Source: Halorubellus sp034808145
GTDB lineage: Archaea > Halobacteriota > Halobacteria > Halobacteriales > Natrialbaceae
DNA: 64,000 nt
Assembly: GCF_034808145.1 (NCBI RefSeq)
Contig: NZ_JAXHGM010000002.1
Coordinates: 310,001-374,000, forward strand
Direction: 5' to 3'
The position numbers and the translations under genes were made by a program. Positions 62,213 through 64,000 of this stretch are shown in pieces; within the stretch, counting starts at the first letter, position 1; each line of letters begins with the position of its first letter. The notes under the pieces were generated by a model. It saw only the letters and a list, made by a program, of their open reading frames with translations. It did no database searches and was not told where the DNA came from.

Positions 62213-62548
62213 TCACGCGTGCTCGACCTTCTCGACGCTGACCTCGACCTCGTCGGCGTCGACGCCGATGCGCGCGAACTGCGTGCGGACGTGTTCGTGC
62301 GCCGCCTCGACGGCCTGGTCGCGCGTGTCGAACCCGCGCGGCATCGGCGAGTCGAACGCCACGTGGACCTCGCGCCCGTCGACCTCCTGAATGCTCCCGC
62401 CGCTCTCGACCTCGTAGAACTCGTCGCAGACCCACACGTACGGCGCGTCCTCGTCGGGCGCACCCTGGAACTGCGGAGCGCGCTCCCCGCGCTCGTAGAC
62501 GGTGCCGGTCAGCTCGGTCCCGCCGGCAGCGCCGCGGACTAGTAACAT
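62213..62548 (-). CDS. conserved haloarchaeal protein, 111 aa
   Basis: 111 residues of alpha/beta type, MLLVRGAAGGTELTGTVYER at the start, then YVWVCDEFYEVESGG and a C-terminal helix-strand pair (EHVRTQFARIGVDADEVEVSVEKVEHA). No motif, one cysteine. It is inserted between nurA and herA on the opposite strand, with a pair of hairpin elements just upstream of its start. Family not recognised with certainty. ATG 62548. Confidence 0.7.
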   Translation of the reverse strand: MLLVRGAAGGTELTGTVYERGERAPQFQGAPDEDAPYVWVCDEFYEVESGGSIQEVDGREVHVAFDSPMPRGFDTRDQAVEAAHEHVRTQFARIGVDADEVEVSVEKVEHA

Positions 62549-62594
62549 GATTTCACTGACGGCCTGCAGCCGAATAAGGGGAGTGGGTCCCACC

Positions 62595-62641
62595 GACCGA
62601 ACGAGCATACGACGCCCGCCAGGGCGTCGTTTCTGGCCGTT
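62595..62641 (+). repeat. hairpin element, copy C
   Basis: 47 bases: GACCGAACGAGCATACG, core, then CGTTTCTGGCCGTT. The core gives CGACGCCC and GGGCGTCG, a perfect 8-bp stem with a GCCA loop. Shares the ACGAGCNTACG and CGTTTCTGG ends of copies A and B, 20.9 kb away. Confidence 0.8.
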
Positions 62642-62650
62642 GGAGGCAGC

Positions 62651-62697
62651 GACCGGACGAGTGTACGGCACCCGCAAGGGCGTCGTTTCTGGCCGTT
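62651..62697 (+). repeat. hairpin element, copy D
   Basis: 47 bases, 56 bases after copy C in the same direction: GACCGGACGAGTGTACG, core, CGTTTCTGGCCGTT. The stem CGGCACCC/GGGCGTCG has one G-T pair and one mismatch, so it is slightly decayed. Confidence 0.75.
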
Positions 62698-62800
62698 CGA
62701 CGCGTTCCTGGGCGTGCGACGATGGTGTTCGCGTTGCGGGTGGGCGCGCGGTCGTGGGTGCGTGAAAAGGGGTATGGTGCTCGCGGTGTGAGGGTGTGCT

Positions 62801-64000
62801 ATGACTGACCTCGGTGACTTCGGGGACTTCGCTGGTGACGACGAGGACGATGGAGCGGGTGATGAGCCGGAGCCCGCCGCGAGCGCTTCGTCCGACGGTG
62901 GTGGGGAGGCGGCGGTCGGTGACGACTTCGAGCGCGTCGACGTGTCGCCGGCGGGGAGCGACGACGGTATCGGGACGGTGGCGGTGTCGGCCGGCCTCCA
63001 GATCGCGGAGCGCGAGGAGGACACGCAGCTGCGGGCGTACGTGACGACCGGGAACCGACCGCAGGTCCGCATCGGGAAGTACCTGCTCGTGCCGTATCCG
63101 GACGGCGAGAAGCTGTTCTGTCGCATCACGGGCCTGGAGTACGAGCAGGCGTTCGTGAGCGACGACGCGAACGAGATTCACGCGCGTCGCGCGATGCGTC
63201 GCGACGGTATCGACGAGGCGGACTACAAGTTCATGGCGACGCTCGAACCGATGAGCGTCATCTTTCGCGACGACAGCGACGACGAGCTGAAGCGCCGGAT
63301 GGTCGACCGCGTCCCGAAACCGGAGACGGTGGTGCGGGTGGCGAGCGACACCGCGGAGATAAAGACCGGGTTGAAGATGCCGGACGACGGCGTGTTCCTC
63401 GGGCATCTCTCCGTCGGCGGGGAGAAGGTTCGGACGGCGGCGGAGCCGCCGACGATCGACTATCGGTTGAAGGACGACTACAGCGAGGGCGACCCGCTCC
63501 TGTTCCGGCACACGCTCGTCGCGGGCGGGACCGGGAGCGGGAAGACCCACGGCGCGAAGAACGTCCTCCGGCAGTTCCTCGCGGCCGACCGGACGTACCC
63601 GATGGAGGGCGGGCGTGAGAGCCGGCCGGCGGTCGTGATGTTCGACCCGCAGGACGAGTACGCGCAGATGCACGACGACAACCCCGCGGTCGCCGCGGAC
63701 GACGACTTCCGTCGGCGACTGGAGCGCGAGGGCGTCGCGTACGGCGGCGTCGACGACACGACCGCGTTCGTGCCGAAGGTCGGGTCGGCGACGTACAGCG
63801 CCGACCATCATCGCGCGGAGCAGGTCGAGTTCACCATCCCCTTCAGTATGGTGCGGTCGCGGCCGTGGCTCGTCGCGAGCGCCGGCCTGAACGACAACCA
63901 GTACCCGGCCTTGAAGTTGCTCCTCGGTCGGTTCTTCGACGATTACGGGTCGTCGGGGACCTACCAGCAGTTCCGGTCGTTCCTCGACGACCCGGCGCTC
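62801..64000 (+). CDS. herA: HerA-type DNA translocase/helicase, N-terminal part (cut by window edge)
   Basis: 400 codons are visible; the frame continues past base 64000. A disordered acidic leader (about 1-60) precedes the HAS-barrel region (about 75-170). Walker A is AGGTGSGKTHGAKN at 241-254; the following DEYAQMHDDNPA begins the next conserved block. HerA is a hexameric DNA pump that works with NurA and Mre11-Rad50 to make 3' tails at double-strand breaks. The Walker B and arginine finger lie outside. ATG 62801. Confidence 0.9.
   Translation, partial: MTDLGDFGDFAGDDEDDGAGDEPEPAASASSDGGGEAAVGDDFERVDVSPAGSDDGIGTVAVSAGLQIAEREEDTQLRAYVTTGNRPQVRIGKYLLVPYPDGEKLFCRITGLEYEQAFVSDDANEIHARRAMRRDGIDEADYKFMATLEPMSVIFRDDSDDELKRRMVDRVPKPETVVRVASDTAEIKTGLKMPDDGVFLGHLSVGGEKVRTAAEPPTIDYRLKDDYSEGDPLLFRHTLVAGGTGSGKTHGAKNVLRQFLAADRTYPMEGGRESRPAVVMFDPQDEYAQMHDDNPAVAADDDFRRRLEREGVAYGGVDDTTAFVPKVGSATYSADHHRAEQVEFTIPFSMVRSRPWLVASAGLNDNQYPALKLLLGRFFDDYGSSGTYQQFRSFLDDPAL

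Overview
The window is ordinary chromosomal DNA of an extreme halophile, class Halobacteria. It is very GC-rich and its proteins are strongly acidic. Many genes have a TATA-like box about 27 bases before the start codon, as in archaeal leaderless genes. It carries an archaeal gene set: TFS, eIF5A, HerA/NurA, MptA, UbiB kinase, HalX-type response regulator, bacterioruberin genes, an LWR-salt protein and a PGF-CTERM protein. I see no insertion sequence, prophage, rRNA or CRISPR array. The genus cannot be named from this alone.

Layout. 1-3.7 kb: start of a type II methionine aminopeptidase gene, a PPP-type phosphatase abutting polyphosphate kinase ppk1, and a 38-residue zinc ribbon. 3.8-7.1 kb: asparaginase-type Ntn hydrolase, a 1-kb non-coding region with three families of short tandem repeats, and isocitrate dehydrogenase. 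7.2-11.1 kb: a zinc-ribbon membrane protein, a GNAT enzyme and two Tat-exported proteins. 11.1-14.2 kb: a heme operon (fused siroheme decarboxylase, precorrin-2 dehydrogenase, HemA); a second fused siroheme decarboxylase lies at 44.8 kb, so the alternative siroheme-to-heme route is used. 14.3-21.1 kb: a propeller lipoprotein, cold-shock protein, UppS, and a four-gene overlapping operon built on DUF58 and DUF4129. 21.2-25.3 kb: small enzymes, Hsp20, and a UbiB-type kinase that seems to start at CTG. 25.4-26.6 kb: eIF5A with its agmatinase-like partner. 26.7-31.2 kb: bacterioruberin genes crtB and crtD-lyeJ-cruF. 31.3-38.6 kb: histidine kinase, SDR, ZIP transporter with a palindromic operator, YkgJ protein, HalX regulator and PEP carboxylase. 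38.7-42.8 kb: TFS, an uncharacterised RHH/coiled-coil/zinc-ribbon pair, a RecA-fold protein with a broken Walker A motif, and beta-RFAP synthase. 43-50 kb: ilvD, the second siroheme decarboxylase, two small membrane proteins and a GlcD-GlcF fusion. 50-57 kb: a pilin-like/propeller lipoprotein, tRNA-Ile(GAT), FxsA, a DUF255 thioredoxin protein, a TrmB regulator and MptA. 57-64 kb: NAD kinase, a KaiC-like ATPase with a long disordered leader, small proteins, and nurA with the start of herA.

Themes. Tetrapyrrole and carotenoid synthesis, C1-carrier (pterin) synthesis (mptA, beta-RFAP synthase, a pterin-4a-carbinolamine dehydratase family protein) and DNA-end processing (HerA-NurA) are each represented. 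The most unusual items are the non-coding repeat field before icd, two tandem pairs of a hairpin element about 21 kb apart with variable stems between conserved flanks, the CTG start of the UbiB kinase, and the uncharacterised RHH/cysteine-cluster pair.
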